Assembly: GCA_045110675.1 (NCBI GenBank) | Contig: JBGCGJ010000002.1 | Location: forward strand, 1-64,000 | Length of the DNA: 64,000 bases | Reading direction: 5' to 3' | From: JBALVT01 sp045110675 | Lineage (GTDB): Bacteria > Pseudomonadota > Gammaproteobacteria > Pseudomonadales > Halieaceae | Shown here: in pieces, positions 32,458-41,853 of the stretch | How positions within the stretch are numbered: the first letter of the stretch is position 1 | How the letters are laid out: the number at the start of each line of letters is the position of its first letter | The notes under the pieces: generated by a model | Database searches by the model: none | Told to the model about the DNA's origin: nothing | What the model saw: only the letters and a program-made list of their open reading frames with translations | Program-made: the position numbers and the translations under genes

Positions 32458-34440
32458 ATGCTCAATCATGACACCCTGGCTCAACTGCAAGGCCTTAAAT
32501 CGCAAATGGAAGCGGAGAAAGAGCACGCTGACGCGGTCGTCAAAGGTACTCAGGCACGATACGGATTTGCAGTATTGGAGGACGGGCGCGAGATATTTAT
32601 TCCACCGGATGAGATGCTCAAGGCCTTTCCCAATGACAAGGTGAGAGTGTGTATACGACCCAGCAAAGACGGCAAGACGGTCGCCGACGTTGAAAAATTG
32701 CTCGAAAGTCCCCTGGGAGAGTTCACAGGTCGATGTGTCCGCAAGGGCAAAGCCCTGTTTGTTCAGCCGGATTTACCGCAACTTAGTCGCTGGCTATTCA
32801 TTCCTCCTCACGCGCGCAACGGCGTCGATGAAAACGACTATGTGCGCGCCGCAGTCCTGCGCCACCCTATCCGGGATGGAAAACCCCAGGCAAAAATTCT
32901 CAGCGTCGTCGGCAAGAGTGATACCCCCGGTATAGAAAATCTATATTGCCAGGCCAAACACCAACTTGACGTAGCATGGCCAAAAGCGCAGTTACAAGAG
33001 CTTGAGAAACACCTGGTAGATTGCAACCCGCTGGAGACCACCCAGCGCCGCGATCTCAGCGATTTGGAGTTTGTTTCCATAGATGCCGCCAAGACTCAAG
33101 ACATCGATGACGCACTCTATGCTGAAATCAGTAGCGACGGGTGGACACTCTACGTAGCGATTGCAGATCCAACCGCCTACATTGAAGCGGGCTCTGCACT
33201 TCAGCAGTACATTGCCTCACGTGCCACCTCAATCTATTTCCATGGCGATGTAATCCCAATGCTCCCGGAAGTACTGTCACAAGACACATGCGCGCTGTCT
33301 GAGGGCATGGATCGTCCAGCGCTGGTGTGTAAAATTTCCGTCAGCGATGCAGGCGAAGTCGGCAACTTCGAATTCATCGAAGCCAAGGTACGGTCGCGTG
33401 CCAAGCTGTCGTACTACGGTGTGGATCGCTATCTGGCAGGGAATTACGATGAGCTAATGAGCCACGCTACTCCGCTGGAGGCGCTCTACCAGGTTTATCG
33501 AGCCCTTCGGGAGAATCGAAGTAAAACCGGTCTTGTCATGGAAGATAGAACTGAGTATCGCTGGATTCTTAACGACCAGAAAAAAATCGAGAGTATCGAA
33601 ACCTACGAAAAAATGCAGTCTCAGAAACTTGTTGAAGAGTGCATGATCGCCGCAAATCGCTGTGCCGCTCGATTCCTCACCGAGTGCGGGAGCACCGGGC
33701 CGTTTGTTAGCCATCCGGGTTTTCGGGCCGATCGTCTCGACGAAATCAAAAAGTTCCTGGCCATGCACGTACCGGCGCTCTCAGAGACTGATCCAACAGA
33801 TCGAGAGGGCTATCGCGATATCATGAAGGGCCTTTCCGATGAAAACAATCCTCTGCCGCTGCGTGCCATGGTCAATCGCCTGCTGACTCGCGCAGTGCTC
33901 ACGACACAGTCCAGTGTGCATATGGGCATGGCCTTGGAGTGCTACACCAATGTTACCTCTCCCCTGCGCAAGTATTCGGACTTCCTCGCACACCAACAAA
34001 TAAAAACAGCGCTGCACGGCAACAAGGCCGATCTCGTCAATGAGAGTGTTCTCGACCGGCTATCCGAGCAACTCGCGCAAGTACGCACAGCGACGCTTGA
34101 GGCGGAGCGCTGGTTAGCAAGCAACTACTTGCTCAGTAAATCGAAAGCCCAAGAAGGTCCCCTCGAAGCGACTATTTGCCACATAAACAGCAGTGGTTTC
34201 AATGCACGCTTAAACGACTGTGGTTTAGAAGGGTTTGTAGACTTGCGCAAGGATCCGGAAAAATTCAGCTTTGACAAATGGCAGTCCAGCCTTACAAGCA
34301 CGACCCGGCGTTTTGCACTCAACCAAGCTGTGCATTTGGGATTTGGCTCTGTAGACGATGAAACTCATCAGGTGTTATTCAAACTTCTGCCTGAATCCGG
34401 CCTGAAACTCCCGAAAGACAAGGGCGACAAGAGCCAGTAG
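32458..34440 (+). CDS. RNase II/RNB-family exoribonuclease
   Basis: 660 residues. An N-terminal cold-shock-type domain (YGFAVLEDGREIFIPPDEML) precedes the RNB catalytic domain with the metal-binding Asp cluster in SIDAAKTQDIDDALYAEI, then YVAIADPTAYIE, and an S1-like C-terminus (ATICHINSSGFNARLNDCGL). It would degrade single-stranded RNA 3' to 5'. Length and domain order are those of RNase II rather than RNase R, which carries a longer basic tail. No clear ribosome site precedes the ATG, and a second ATG lies 9 nt downstream in frame. Confidence 0.92.
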   Translation: MLNHDTLAQLQGLKSQMEAEKEHADAVVKGTQARYGFAVLEDGREIFIPPDEMLKAFPNDKVRVCIRPSKDGKTVADVEKLLESPLGEFTGRCVRKGKALFVQPDLPQLSRWLFIPPHARNGVDENDYVRAAVLRHPIRDGKPQAKILSVVGKSDTPGIENLYCQAKHQLDVAWPKAQLQELEKHLVDCNPLETTQRRDLSDLEFVSIDAAKTQDIDDALYAEISSDGWTLYVAIADPTAYIEAGSALQQYIASRATSIYFHGDVIPMLPEVLSQDTCALSEGMDRPALVCKISVSDAGEVGNFEFIEAKVRSRAKLSYYGVDRYLAGNYDELMSHATPLEALYQVYRALRENRSKTGLVMEDRTEYRWILNDQKKIESIETYEKMQSQKLVEECMIAANRCAARFLTECGSTGPFVSHPGFRADRLDEIKKFLAMHVPALSETDPTDREGYRDIMKGLSDENNPLPLRAMVNRLLTRAVLTTQSSVHMGMALECYTNVTSPLRKYSDFLAHQQIKTALHGNKADLVNESVLDRLSEQLAQVRTATLEAERWLASNYLLSKSKAQEGPLEATICHINSSGFNARLNDCGLEGFVDLRKDPEKFSFDKWQSSLTSTTRRFALNQAVHLGFGSVDDETHQVLFKLLPESGLKLPKDKGDKSQ

Positions 34441-34455
34441 ACGAGGAAAATCTCG

Positions 34456-34797
34456 TTACCGGGTGTTGTGGGTTGCTAACCTGGAACCGGCCTTAGCCTG
34501 AAAGGGGATATTGCCACCGGTCCCATCGAGCATTGCCCGGCGCACGGCACTCACCAAAGTGATCATTTCCTGGACGCCCATCGCCCGCAGATAGGCCCCC
34601 ATATCACGATGATTATCGAAGCTCACATTCTTATCGACTACTCTCAGAACCTCGATCGTTCTCAATTCGCCTTCGTCATAGCTCGATTCTTCGCCAAAAA
34701 TCAATTTGGTGAAGGTATCCACAATAGACATCTCACTGGGTCCAGTGTTGTTATCTGACTGTGTAGCGCGATCCATTGCCGAACCTAAACCCTGCAA
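34456..34797 (-). CDS. Conserved-looking protein of unknown function
   Basis: 113 residues, acidic, no signal peptide and no membrane helix. Readable segments are FTKLIFGEESSYDEGELRTI and MGAYLRAMGVQEMITLVSAV. I do not recognise a family. It lies between the RNase gene (convergent, 15 nt) and asnS (same strand, upstream by 144 nt). Frame quality looks coding-like, but confidence rests mainly on length and position. Confidence 0.6.
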   Translation of the reverse strand: MQGLGSAMDRATQSDNNTGPSEMSIVDTFTKLIFGEESSYDEGELRTIEVLRVVDKNVSFDNHRDMGAYLRAMGVQEMITLVSAVRRAMLDGTGGNIPFQAKAGSRLATHNTR

Positions 34798-34941
34798 CCG
34801 CCAACTGATGGCGGCTGTATCGATTACTCTTACTTAGAGTATCGCCCAGATCAGGCGAATTTTTATGGCTTAGTGAGGCAATAGTTTACAAATTTCGATC
34901 AATTGGTAGGCAATTGCCCCTTTTGGGGTGTGTTTTGGAAC

Positions 34942-36342
34942 CTAAAAGTCGGCGTGTCCCGGGGTTCGTGGGAAAGGAATGGCATCACGCACGTTTTCCA
35001 TCCCGGTCACATAATTAAGTAATCTTTCGAAACCCAGGCCAAATCCAGCATGGGGTACCGTGCCATAACGTCGCAGATCACGGTACCACCAGAGCTCCTC
35101 TTTCAGGTGTTCGTCCATGCGCGAGTCGAGCACATCAAGGCGCTCTTCGCGCTGACTTCCGCCAATAATTTCGCCAATTCCCGGCGCTAACACGTCCATC
35201 GCTGCCACTGTTTGCTCGTCATCGTTTAAACGCATGTAAAACGCTTTGATGTCTTTGGGATAGTTCATCAGCACAATGGGGCGACCTACGTGTTGCTCGG
35301 CCAAGTAGCGCTCGTGCTCTGAGGCGAGGTCTACACCCCACTCCACCGGGAACTCAAAACGCTCCTTGGTGCTCTTTAAAATATCGATAGCCTCGCTGTA
35401 ATTCATGCGCTCAAAATCATTATCGATCACGCCGCGTACGCGATCCAAAACCGTCTTATCGATGCGCTGGGCAAAAAATGCCATATCGTCCTCGCGCTCC
35501 TCCATCACCCTTGCGAAAACATGTTTTAACAAACTCTCTGCCAAATCTGCATTGTCACTCAGATTTGCGAAGGCCACTTCCGGCTCAACCATCCAAAATT
35601 CCGCCAGATGACGACTGGTATTGGAATTTTCCGCTCTAAACGTTGGCCCAAAGGTGTAGACCTTGCTCATAGCGAGGCAGTAGGACTCGACTTCAAGTTG
35701 GCCCGACACCGTCAGAAACGCATCGCCGCCGAAAAAGTCCTGAGCAAAATCCACACTGCCGTCCGGAGAACGAGGTGGATTGCTGTAATCCAGAGTGCTC
35801 ACTCGAAAAAGCTCGCCCGCGCCCTCACAGTCGCTACCGGTAATAATTGGCGTGTTGATCCAGTGAAAATCCTGATCGTGAAAGAAATTGTGGATGGCAT
35901 TAGCCAAGGTGGTACGAACGCGGGTTATGGCACCAAAGGTATTGGTTCGGGGTCGCAAATGCGCCTGAGAACGCAGGTATTCAAATGTGTGCCTTTTCTT
36001 GGCAATGGGATAAGACTCTGCATCATCAACCCAACCCACAACCTCAACTTCCGAGGCCTGAATTTCAACACTTTGCCCCTTTCCTTGAGATTCAACCAGT
36101 TCCCCACGCACCACCACTGAACAGCCGGTCGATATTTTCAACACCTCGGATTCGTAATTGGCCAGGTCGGCTGGGACCACTGCCTGAATCGCATCAAACG
36201 CTGATCCGTCGTGTATTGCCAAGAAAGAGATACCGGCCTTGGAATCGCGCTTACTGCGAATCCACCCTCTAATCGTCACTTGTTCCCCCACCGCAATATT
36301 GCCTTTTATGGCGGCTGCCACACTCGAAACTTGACTCATCAA
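34942..36342 (-). CDS. asnS: Asparaginyl-tRNA synthetase
   Basis: 466 residues. An N-terminal OB-fold anticodon domain (VTIRGWIRSKRDSKAGISFL) leads to a class II catalytic domain with motif 2 (TFRAENSNTSRHLAEFWMVE) and motif 3 (GFGLGFERLLNYVTG). The asparagine form is supported by FRAENSNTSRH and by the length. It charges tRNA-Asn in the cytoplasm. Confidence 0.97.
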   Translation of the reverse strand: MMSQVSSVAAAIKGNIAVGEQVTIRGWIRSKRDSKAGISFLAIHDGSAFDAIQAVVPADLANYESEVLKISTGCSVVVRGELVESQGKGQSVEIQASEVEVVGWVDDAESYPIAKKRHTFEYLRSQAHLRPRTNTFGAITRVRTTLANAIHNFFHDQDFHWINTPIITGSDCEGAGELFRVSTLDYSNPPRSPDGSVDFAQDFFGGDAFLTVSGQLEVESYCLAMSKVYTFGPTFRAENSNTSRHLAEFWMVEPEVAFANLSDNADLAESLLKHVFARVMEEREDDMAFFAQRIDKTVLDRVRGVIDNDFERMNYSEAIDILKSTKERFEFPVEWGVDLASEHERYLAEQHVGRPIVLMNYPKDIKAFYMRLNDDEQTVAAMDVLAPGIGEIIGGSQREERLDVLDSRMDEHLKEELWWYRDLRRYGTVPHAGFGLGFERLLNYVTGMENVRDAIPFPRTPGHADF

Positions 36343-36395
36343 TCCATTTTTCCCAATTAAGTTGATCAGATTATCGATTTACAACGAGCCATAAT

Positions 36396-37343
36396 TTACA
36401 CGGCAAAGGTGTGTCCGACCATCGCTTCCGAATTTACCCAAAGCGTCTGCGCAGTGGCTCCATCCAAGGCGTAGGATTCTACACCACCGCCCTGACCGGC
36501 CACAGTACCCTGAGCAATATGACAATCCTCCAGATAGATGCCGCCGCGATTTTCCAGCTCCGGGGCTGTGGCAGCCCATACGCTGGTGGCCGCGCCCTGG
36601 GGGATAGATTTAAATTTCATCTCCTCCCCCGCGGGCAAGCTCGAAGTCATCTTTTCAAAATCTTCAGGGAGCATGTGCCGACTCAGATTGGTCATGATAA
36701 TGCCTGGATGCACCGCATAAGCGCGAACGCCGTGATCCTTGAGCCTTACATCGAGTCCCACGGAAAATAACACGTTCGCCGTCTTGGATTCCCCATAGGC
36801 CTGCCACTTGTCATATTCGCGCCCATTGTAATTTGGATCATCGAGATTGACCGGTGCAAATCGGTGGCCTCCCGAGCTAAGTGTGACCACTCGAGCAGGT
36901 GCGGCCTTGACCAAGGAGGGTGCCAACAAGGCCGTCAGCAGGAAATGGCCCAGGTGATTAGTGCCAAATTGCATCTCAAACCCTTGCGCTGTGCGCATCA
37001 GCGGGCAAAACATAACTCCCGCGTTGTTGATCAGTAGATCGATACGGTCATAGCCCGCGACAATTTCAGCTGCCCCGGCACGAACACTATCCAGATCAGC
37101 CAGATCGATCAATTGGGTATCCAGTTCCGCGTTGGGAACGAGCTCCCGGACGGCGGACACCGCTTCCTCCAGATTCTGCGGATGTCGGGCGAGCATCAGA
37201 ACCTTAGCTCCCGCATCGGCGAGCGCTCTACAGGTCTCGGTTCCCAGGCCCGACGAAGCGCCGGTGACGACCGCAACCTTGCCGGCCATAGAAATACCCG
37301 CCAACACTTCATCGGTGGTTGACTCGGCGTTGAATTCTGACAT
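36396..37343 (-). CDS. Short-chain dehydrogenase/reductase
   Basis: 315 residues. The NAD(P) motif TGASSGLG (residues about 24-31), NNAG and the catalytic Y-x3-K in YGESKTANVLFS with an upstream Ser (TLSSGGHRF) are all present. The layout resembles retinol dehydrogenase/WWOX-like members (HLGHFLLTALLAPSL). The substrate is unknown. It stands alone between asnS and a divergent PPOX-fold gene. Confidence 0.9.
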   Translation of the reverse strand: MSEFNAESTTDEVLAGISMAGKVAVVTGASSGLGTETCRALADAGAKVLMLARHPQNLEEAVSAVRELVPNAELDTQLIDLADLDSVRAGAAEIVAGYDRIDLLINNAGVMFCPLMRTAQGFEMQFGTNHLGHFLLTALLAPSLVKAAPARVVTLSSGGHRFAPVNLDDPNYNGREYDKWQAYGESKTANVLFSVGLDVRLKDHGVRAYAVHPGIIMTNLSRHMLPEDFEKMTSSLPAGEEMKFKSIPQGAATSVWAATAPELENRGGIYLEDCHIAQGTVAGQGGGVESYALDGATAQTLWVNSEAMVGHTFAV

Positions 37344-37457
37344 TTTGCCATCTCCTTTGCTTGTCGATTAACCCAAAAACGCTAGGGCGTTGTTCTAGAT
37401 GGATAATAGGGTTTTAATGGCGAAAAGGGTAACAAATACCTACGAAGGAAACCTTGA

Positions 37458-37850
37458 ATGAATCCCCAGGAAATCGAATTTCTCGAAGGTGGTAACTATC
37501 TGAGCTTTGCCACACTAAAGCGATCCGGCGACTACGTTGCGACACCCGTTTGGTTTGCGCCGGACGACGACTGCTACTATATTTTTTCCGCAGGAAATGC
37601 CGGCAAGACCAAACGACTTCGAAATTTTAACCAGTGCCGGGTAGCGGCCTGCACGGTGACAGGCACCGTCACCGGAGATTGGATCGAGGGAGAGGCTTTC
37701 TTACTGGATAGCCCAGAAGAGGAGCAAACGGCGCTGCAGGCTCTGCACCGAAAGTACGGCTGGCAGATGAAGATGACTGACCTTCTATCACGTCTGTCCG
37801 GGAAAATGTCGGCCCGCACCTATATCAAAGTCACTTTAAACACCGGCTAA
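37458..37850 (+). CDS. PPOX/pyridoxamine oxidase-fold protein
   Basis: 130 residues with a split-barrel flavin-binding plan: LSFATLKRSGDYVATPVWFA, YYIFSAGNAGKTKRLRNFNQ and CRVAACTVTGTVTGDWIEGE. The pattern is that of small PPOX-class FMN/F420-binding proteins (130-150 residues). Cofactor and substrate cannot be told. An AGGAA site precedes the ATG at 37458. The 3' end overlaps the convergent TPR lipoprotein gene by 15 nt. Confidence 0.82.
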   Translation: MNPQEIEFLEGGNYLSFATLKRSGDYVATPVWFAPDDDCYYIFSAGNAGKTKRLRNFNQCRVAACTVTGTVTGDWIEGEAFLLDSPEEEQTALQALHRKYGWQMKMTDLLSRLSGKMSARTYIKVTLNTG

Positions 37851-39071
37851 TGGTATTTGGGCGTTATCGAGCGGTCCACGTTTTATTTCTTTGAGAAGAA
37901 ACTCATAGTTCTCGACTTCAATGCGCAAAGTCGCATGCTCGATAGCTTGTGTTATCAGGCGTTCAGCCTCATCCAGTTCGTTCAGCTTGGCGTGTATCAG
38001 TCCCGTGGAAACCAGTAGGCGACTATCCAGCGGATTCAACACCAACGCGCGCTGATAATGTCGCAATGCACGTGACCAGTCACCTTCCTCGCCGGCAAGA
38101 TCTCCCTTCCAGGCATGGAAGTAGGGATTGGCTTTTTGGTAGCGTGTAATTTGTTGTTGCCAATGCTTCTGATCCTCATCACGCCCATCGAGCCCATACA
38201 AAACGATGAGATTATTCATAGCTGAACGATCCGTCGAATCCAGTTTTAAGGCATGCAAGTAGCTTTCTTCGGCTGCATCATGCTGGCCTGTTCCACGGTA
38301 GACCGCGCCAAGATTGACCCACAGGTGTGGCATGTCTGGCGTAAATTGAAGGGCTCGAACTGCGTGCGCCCAGGCAGTATCTAACTGCTCTTTGGCGAGC
38401 GCCGCCATGGCCAGGTTGCTATGGTAGAGCGCCTTTGCATCTTTGTCGCTGATAACCCGCGTGTTGGTGATTTCTCGCATTTGCAGGGGATCAATATCCG
38501 CCATGAACTCTTCCCCATTGTTCAACTTTACGAGGACATTAACGTGCAAGCGCACGGCGAGTCGTTCTCCCATACGCGACCAGTGCGGGCGAACATCAAC
38601 CCACTGATAGCGTGCATCCAGACCGGCCTCACGCGCCATAGCCACCATCATATTGGCATAGGAAAGGCAGTTCACTGAGCCGCGATGAAATGCCTCGATC
38701 GCGGTGCCTTCGGCGTGAGGTTCATATTGAATATTGAGTAAGCCTGCGCTTTTAATAGCCCGGTGAAGCTGCGACAGCCGCTGCCTTTTGGAGCCGAGGT
38801 TCGACGCGTAACGAGCAACAAACGCCTTCATCTCCTCGTCCATGGCCAGCAAATCGGGTGCCGGTGCCAGATCGGGTACAGCGTCGAGGGTTAGCGTAGA
38901 GCCAGAAAGCTGCAAAGGCGCGAAATCAGGCTGGGGGATTACCGTGGGAGAGAGTATTGAGCAAGCTGCGAGGACCTGGAAGCAGACGATGACAAACCAA
39001 AATCGGCCCTGACCCTTCGCCAGCGTCAAACAGTGCCTGCAGATGTGTGTCGATGGCACGCCGTATTGCAT
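37836..39071 (-). CDS. Transglutaminase-like and TPR-repeat lipoprotein
   Basis: 411 residues. The N-terminus is basic then hydrophobic with a lipobox (FWFVIVCFQVLAAC), so the protein is probably lipid-anchored. A transglutaminase-type segment (about 125-200) carries a Cys in FHRGSVNCLSYANMMVAMAR and His in VRPHWSRMGERLAVRLHVNV. TPR repeats fill the C-terminus (HLWVNLGAVYRGTGQHDAAE and later copies). Similar proteins occur in Pseudomonas-like genomes without known function. Confidence 0.8.
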   Translation of the reverse strand: MQYGVPSTHICRHCLTLAKGQGRFWFVIVCFQVLAACSILSPTVIPQPDFAPLQLSGSTLTLDAVPDLAPAPDLLAMDEEMKAFVARYASNLGSKRQRLSQLHRAIKSAGLLNIQYEPHAEGTAIEAFHRGSVNCLSYANMMVAMAREAGLDARYQWVDVRPHWSRMGERLAVRLHVNVLVKLNNGEEFMADIDPLQMREITNTRVISDKDAKALYHSNLAMAALAKEQLDTAWAHAVRALQFTPDMPHLWVNLGAVYRGTGQHDAAEESYLHALKLDSTDRSAMNNLIVLYGLDGRDEDQKHWQQQITRYQKANPYFHAWKGDLAGEEGDWSRALRHYQRALVLNPLDSRLLVSTGLIHAKLNELDEAERLITQAIEHATLRIEVENYEFLLKEIKRGPLDNAQIPLAGV

Positions 39072-39214
39072 CGTGCCCTCCCTACTCTTCTTAAATTAAT
39101 AACAGTCTTAATAGTAACGCAAAGCGCAATTTGACTCATCTGGTATGAGTCACCGTGGTAATTGGACAACCTGAACAGCAATAATATCCCGGTTCAACAC
39201 AGCCAACAGGATAC

Positions 39215-39877
39215 TCAGGCGGCTGTGTGGAGGCCACACTCCCGGCCATCCAGCACTTTGGTCGGATCAAAGTAGTGTTTACAGGTGGGCAGCGAATACT
39301 GTTCCATATAGCCCTCGACATCATCGTCGGACCAATAAAAAATGGGTGCCACCTTAACAATTCCACGATTGTCCACAGAGACAATGTCCAGGGATTGCCG
39401 ATGTTCAGTCTCCTCGCGGCGTATACCAGTGATCCAAATGTCTGGAGAGTGCTCTGCGAGAGCTTTGGCAAATGGTGCCAGCTTCACCTGGTCCGTGAAC
39501 TCCTGATGCCGCTGAAGTTCATCGACCGTAGGAATGCCACCCATAATTGCATTGCGTCGTTCCGAGGTCATTTCTGGCGAGTAGATATGCATATTGAGCG
39601 GCAGATCCTTCATCAATCGCTCAGCAACAATATAGGTGTCGCGCAGGTTGTAACCCGTATCAACCCAAATGGTGGGGACCGAAGGATCTATTTCACTGAC
39701 CAGGTGCAACATCACGGCAGCGTTTCGGCCGAAGCTGGTTGTTGAAATGGCTTTCTTTCCCAACCCAAGCGCCCACTGCACAATTTCTTCGGCGCTGGCA
39801 TCGCGAAGTTCCGCATTCGTTTTTTTAAGATCAAGTTCCATTATCTGGCTTATCGTTACCACGAGCTGATGTTCCAA
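39215..39877 (-). CDS. cysH: Phosphoadenylyl-sulfate (PAPS) reductase
   Basis: 220 residues from a TTG at 39877, or 208 from the ATG at 39841; neither has a strong ribosome site. The P-loop-like STTSFGRNAAVMLHLVSEID, the segment VDTGYNLRDTYIVAERLMKD and the C-terminal ECGLH with the catalytic Cys identify CysH. The extra Cys pairs of the Fe-S (APS) form are missing, so PAPS is the likely substrate. It gives sulfite for cysteine synthesis. Confidence 0.93.
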   Translation of the reverse strand: MEHQLVVTISQIMELDLKKTNAELRDASAEEIVQWALGLGKKAISTTSFGRNAAVMLHLVSEIDPSVPTIWVDTGYNLRDTYIVAERLMKDLPLNMHIYSPEMTSERRNAIMGGIPTVDELQRHQEFTDQVKLAPFAKALAEHSPDIWITGIRREETEHRQSLDIVSVDNRGIVKVAPIFYWSDDDVEGYMEQYSLPTCKHYFDPTKVLDGRECGLHTAA

Positions 39878-40036
39878 TGAGGACGATGAACTTTATAGAA
39901 GCAAAAAACGAATGACAAATAACTATCGTTTATATGGATATACTGCCCCACTGCCTATTCAAACCAGTAATGCCTTGAGTGTTCAGCCACTTCTGAATGC
40001 TTTAGTATCGAGCGCGGCAAATTTGAGACCCAATCT

Positions 40037-40948
40037 ATGTTCGAGTTTTACATTCAATACGAGTACTGGTTTGCGGCGGTGCAATTGGGCATGGCGATGT
40101 TGGGCATGGGAGCCACTCTGCGGGTCAGGGATTTTGCAGCCGTCGCAAAAAATCCGCGCGGTATTCTGGTCGGCATTACACTGCAGATTTTAGCTGTGCC
40201 CGCCTTGGCCGGACTTTTTTTGTGGGGCTTGGATCTGGACACAGGGGTGGCCATCGGGCTCGCGCTCTGTGCGGCCATTCCAGGTGGCACCATGTCCAAC
40301 GTGTTTACCTTCCTGGGGCGCGGCCACGTTGCGCTGTCGATTGCCATTACTGGTGTGACCACCGTCGCGTGCTTAATTACCACTCCAATGATACTGACTG
40401 TGTTGGTGAGCCAGCATCTACCCGTCGATTTTGTAATGCCTGCCGATCAAATCGCCACGGAAATCGCGCTCATTCTTCTACTCCCGCTGGTGCTGGGTAT
40501 GCTCTGTCTGCAATGGTTTCCCGATTTCGCACCTGGGCTTTCCAAAGTCTGCATCCGAACTTCAGTTTTCGTTATTTTACTTATTATCATCGGAGCGTCG
40601 GGTTCCGGACGCCTCGATCTTGATCGATTTGGAATCTCCAACTTTATGATTGTGTTGATGTTTTTAGCCGCAGTGACCACTTTGTCCTGGCTTATCCCCC
40701 ATCTGTGCAAAGTGAAGAGGCCGGACAACACAGCCATTAACATCGAAGTCACTGTTCGCAATAGCAATCTGGGATTACTGATAAAGGCCTCGCTGTTTCC
40801 TGCCATAGTCGGGGTGAGCGACCCAATCGGAGACAACGTGCTGTTTACGGTGCTGGGCTATGGTGGTGCGGCCCTGCTAGTCGGTGTTGGACAGATTTAC
40901 CTGCACCGCTATCTCAATAGAAACGAAACCATCCAATATCCGGGCTAG
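40037..40948 (+). CDS. Bile acid:sodium symporter (BASS) family transporter
   Basis: 303 residues with nine to ten hydrophobic helices. The family motifs NPRGILVGITLQILAVPALA and CAAIPGGTMSNVFTFLGRGH (the sodium-site region) and later EVTVRNSNLGLLIKASLFP are present. It probably imports an organic anion with Na+; the substrate is unknown. Stands alone between cysH and a convergent ParA gene. Confidence 0.9.
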   Translation: MFEFYIQYEYWFAAVQLGMAMLGMGATLRVRDFAAVAKNPRGILVGITLQILAVPALAGLFLWGLDLDTGVAIGLALCAAIPGGTMSNVFTFLGRGHVALSIAITGVTTVACLITTPMILTVLVSQHLPVDFVMPADQIATEIALILLLPLVLGMLCLQWFPDFAPGLSKVCIRTSVFVILLIIIGASGSGRLDLDRFGISNFMIVLMFLAAVTTLSWLIPHLCKVKRPDNTAINIEVTVRNSNLGLLIKASLFPAIVGVSDPIGDNVLFTVLGYGGAALLVGVGQIYLHRYLNRNETIQYPG

Positions 40949-40966
40949 CTCGCGGTTACTTCTGCG

Positions 40967-41764
40967 CTAAGCGGCCTTGGAAATACTGGCTTCCAACTCC
41001 GAATGCAAATCGAGATATTGACCGGTGAGTTTGTGGCTGGGGGCCATGTCAATCAGAGGTCGGTGAGCCCGGTGAGACTCTTTCATCTTGATAGATGTGT
41101 TCAGGTAGGTATCAAAGATAGGATAACCCTCTTCGGACAGTTCATTCACCAGCTCAGAAGGTAAGCGAGCCTGAGAGTTGAACTGATTGATAACAATCCC
41201 CTCTACCTCCAAATCCGGATTGTGATCTTCCTGCAATTCGGCAATGTTTTCCATCAAGGAATACAAACTTTGACGCGCGAAACTGTCACAGTCAAAAGGC
41301 ACGAGTACTGTGTCGGAGGCAATCAGCGCTGACTTGGAGAAAAAATTGAAATTTGGCGGCGTATCGATATAAATACGATCGTACTCCGAATCGAGCTTCT
41401 CCAGCGCATCGCGTAATTTGTAAATCTTATAGCGGGATTCGAGCTCCTTCTCCAAGGTCGATAGCACCGGGCTCGAAGGCATCAAGAACAGGTTTTCATA
41501 GGGTGTGTCCCAAACGAAAGAATCTGGGTTCTGGCGCATTTTGCGCGACCCGACAGTCTGTTTGAACAAGCCCGCAACACCCTGCGCCTCAGCGGGAAAG
41601 GCCTCGGCGTCTATCTCGCCCACCAGATAATGGGTAGTGTTGCCCTGTACATCGAGATCAATGACCAGGGTTCGATAACCCATCGCAGCGCCAATGGCCG
41701 CGAGGTTGCAGGTGATGCTGGTCTTACCAACTCCGCCTTTTTGATTGAAAACAACGCGTTTCAT
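40967..41764 (-). CDS. ParA-like ATPase (orphan)
   Basis: 265 residues. The deviant Walker A is at the N-terminus, NQKGGVGKTSITCNLAAIGA, with both lysines, followed by LVIDLDVQGNTTHYL (A') and YIDTPPNFNF (B). MipZ/Soj-type ATPases position DNA or protein complexes. No ParB or other partner is next to it, so its cargo is unknown; the chromosomal parAB pair is presumably elsewhere. Confidence 0.9.
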   Translation of the reverse strand: MKRVVFNQKGGVGKTSITCNLAAIGAAMGYRTLVIDLDVQGNTTHYLVGEIDAEAFPAEAQGVAGLFKQTVGSRKMRQNPDSFVWDTPYENLFLMPSSPVLSTLEKELESRYKIYKLRDALEKLDSEYDRIYIDTPPNFNFFSKSALIASDTVLVPFDCDSFARQSLYSLMENIAELQEDHNPDLEVEGIVINQFNSQARLPSELVNELSEEGYPIFDTYLNTSIKMKESHRAHRPLIDMAPSHKLTGQYLDLHSELEASISKAA

Positions 41765-41853
41765 GATGAAATACCACTACCGGAATGAGTTGATGAGAGA
41801 CCTAAAAGTGTAATCAATGCACGCGAATATTGTAAGCGCGGCGAGCCAAAAAC

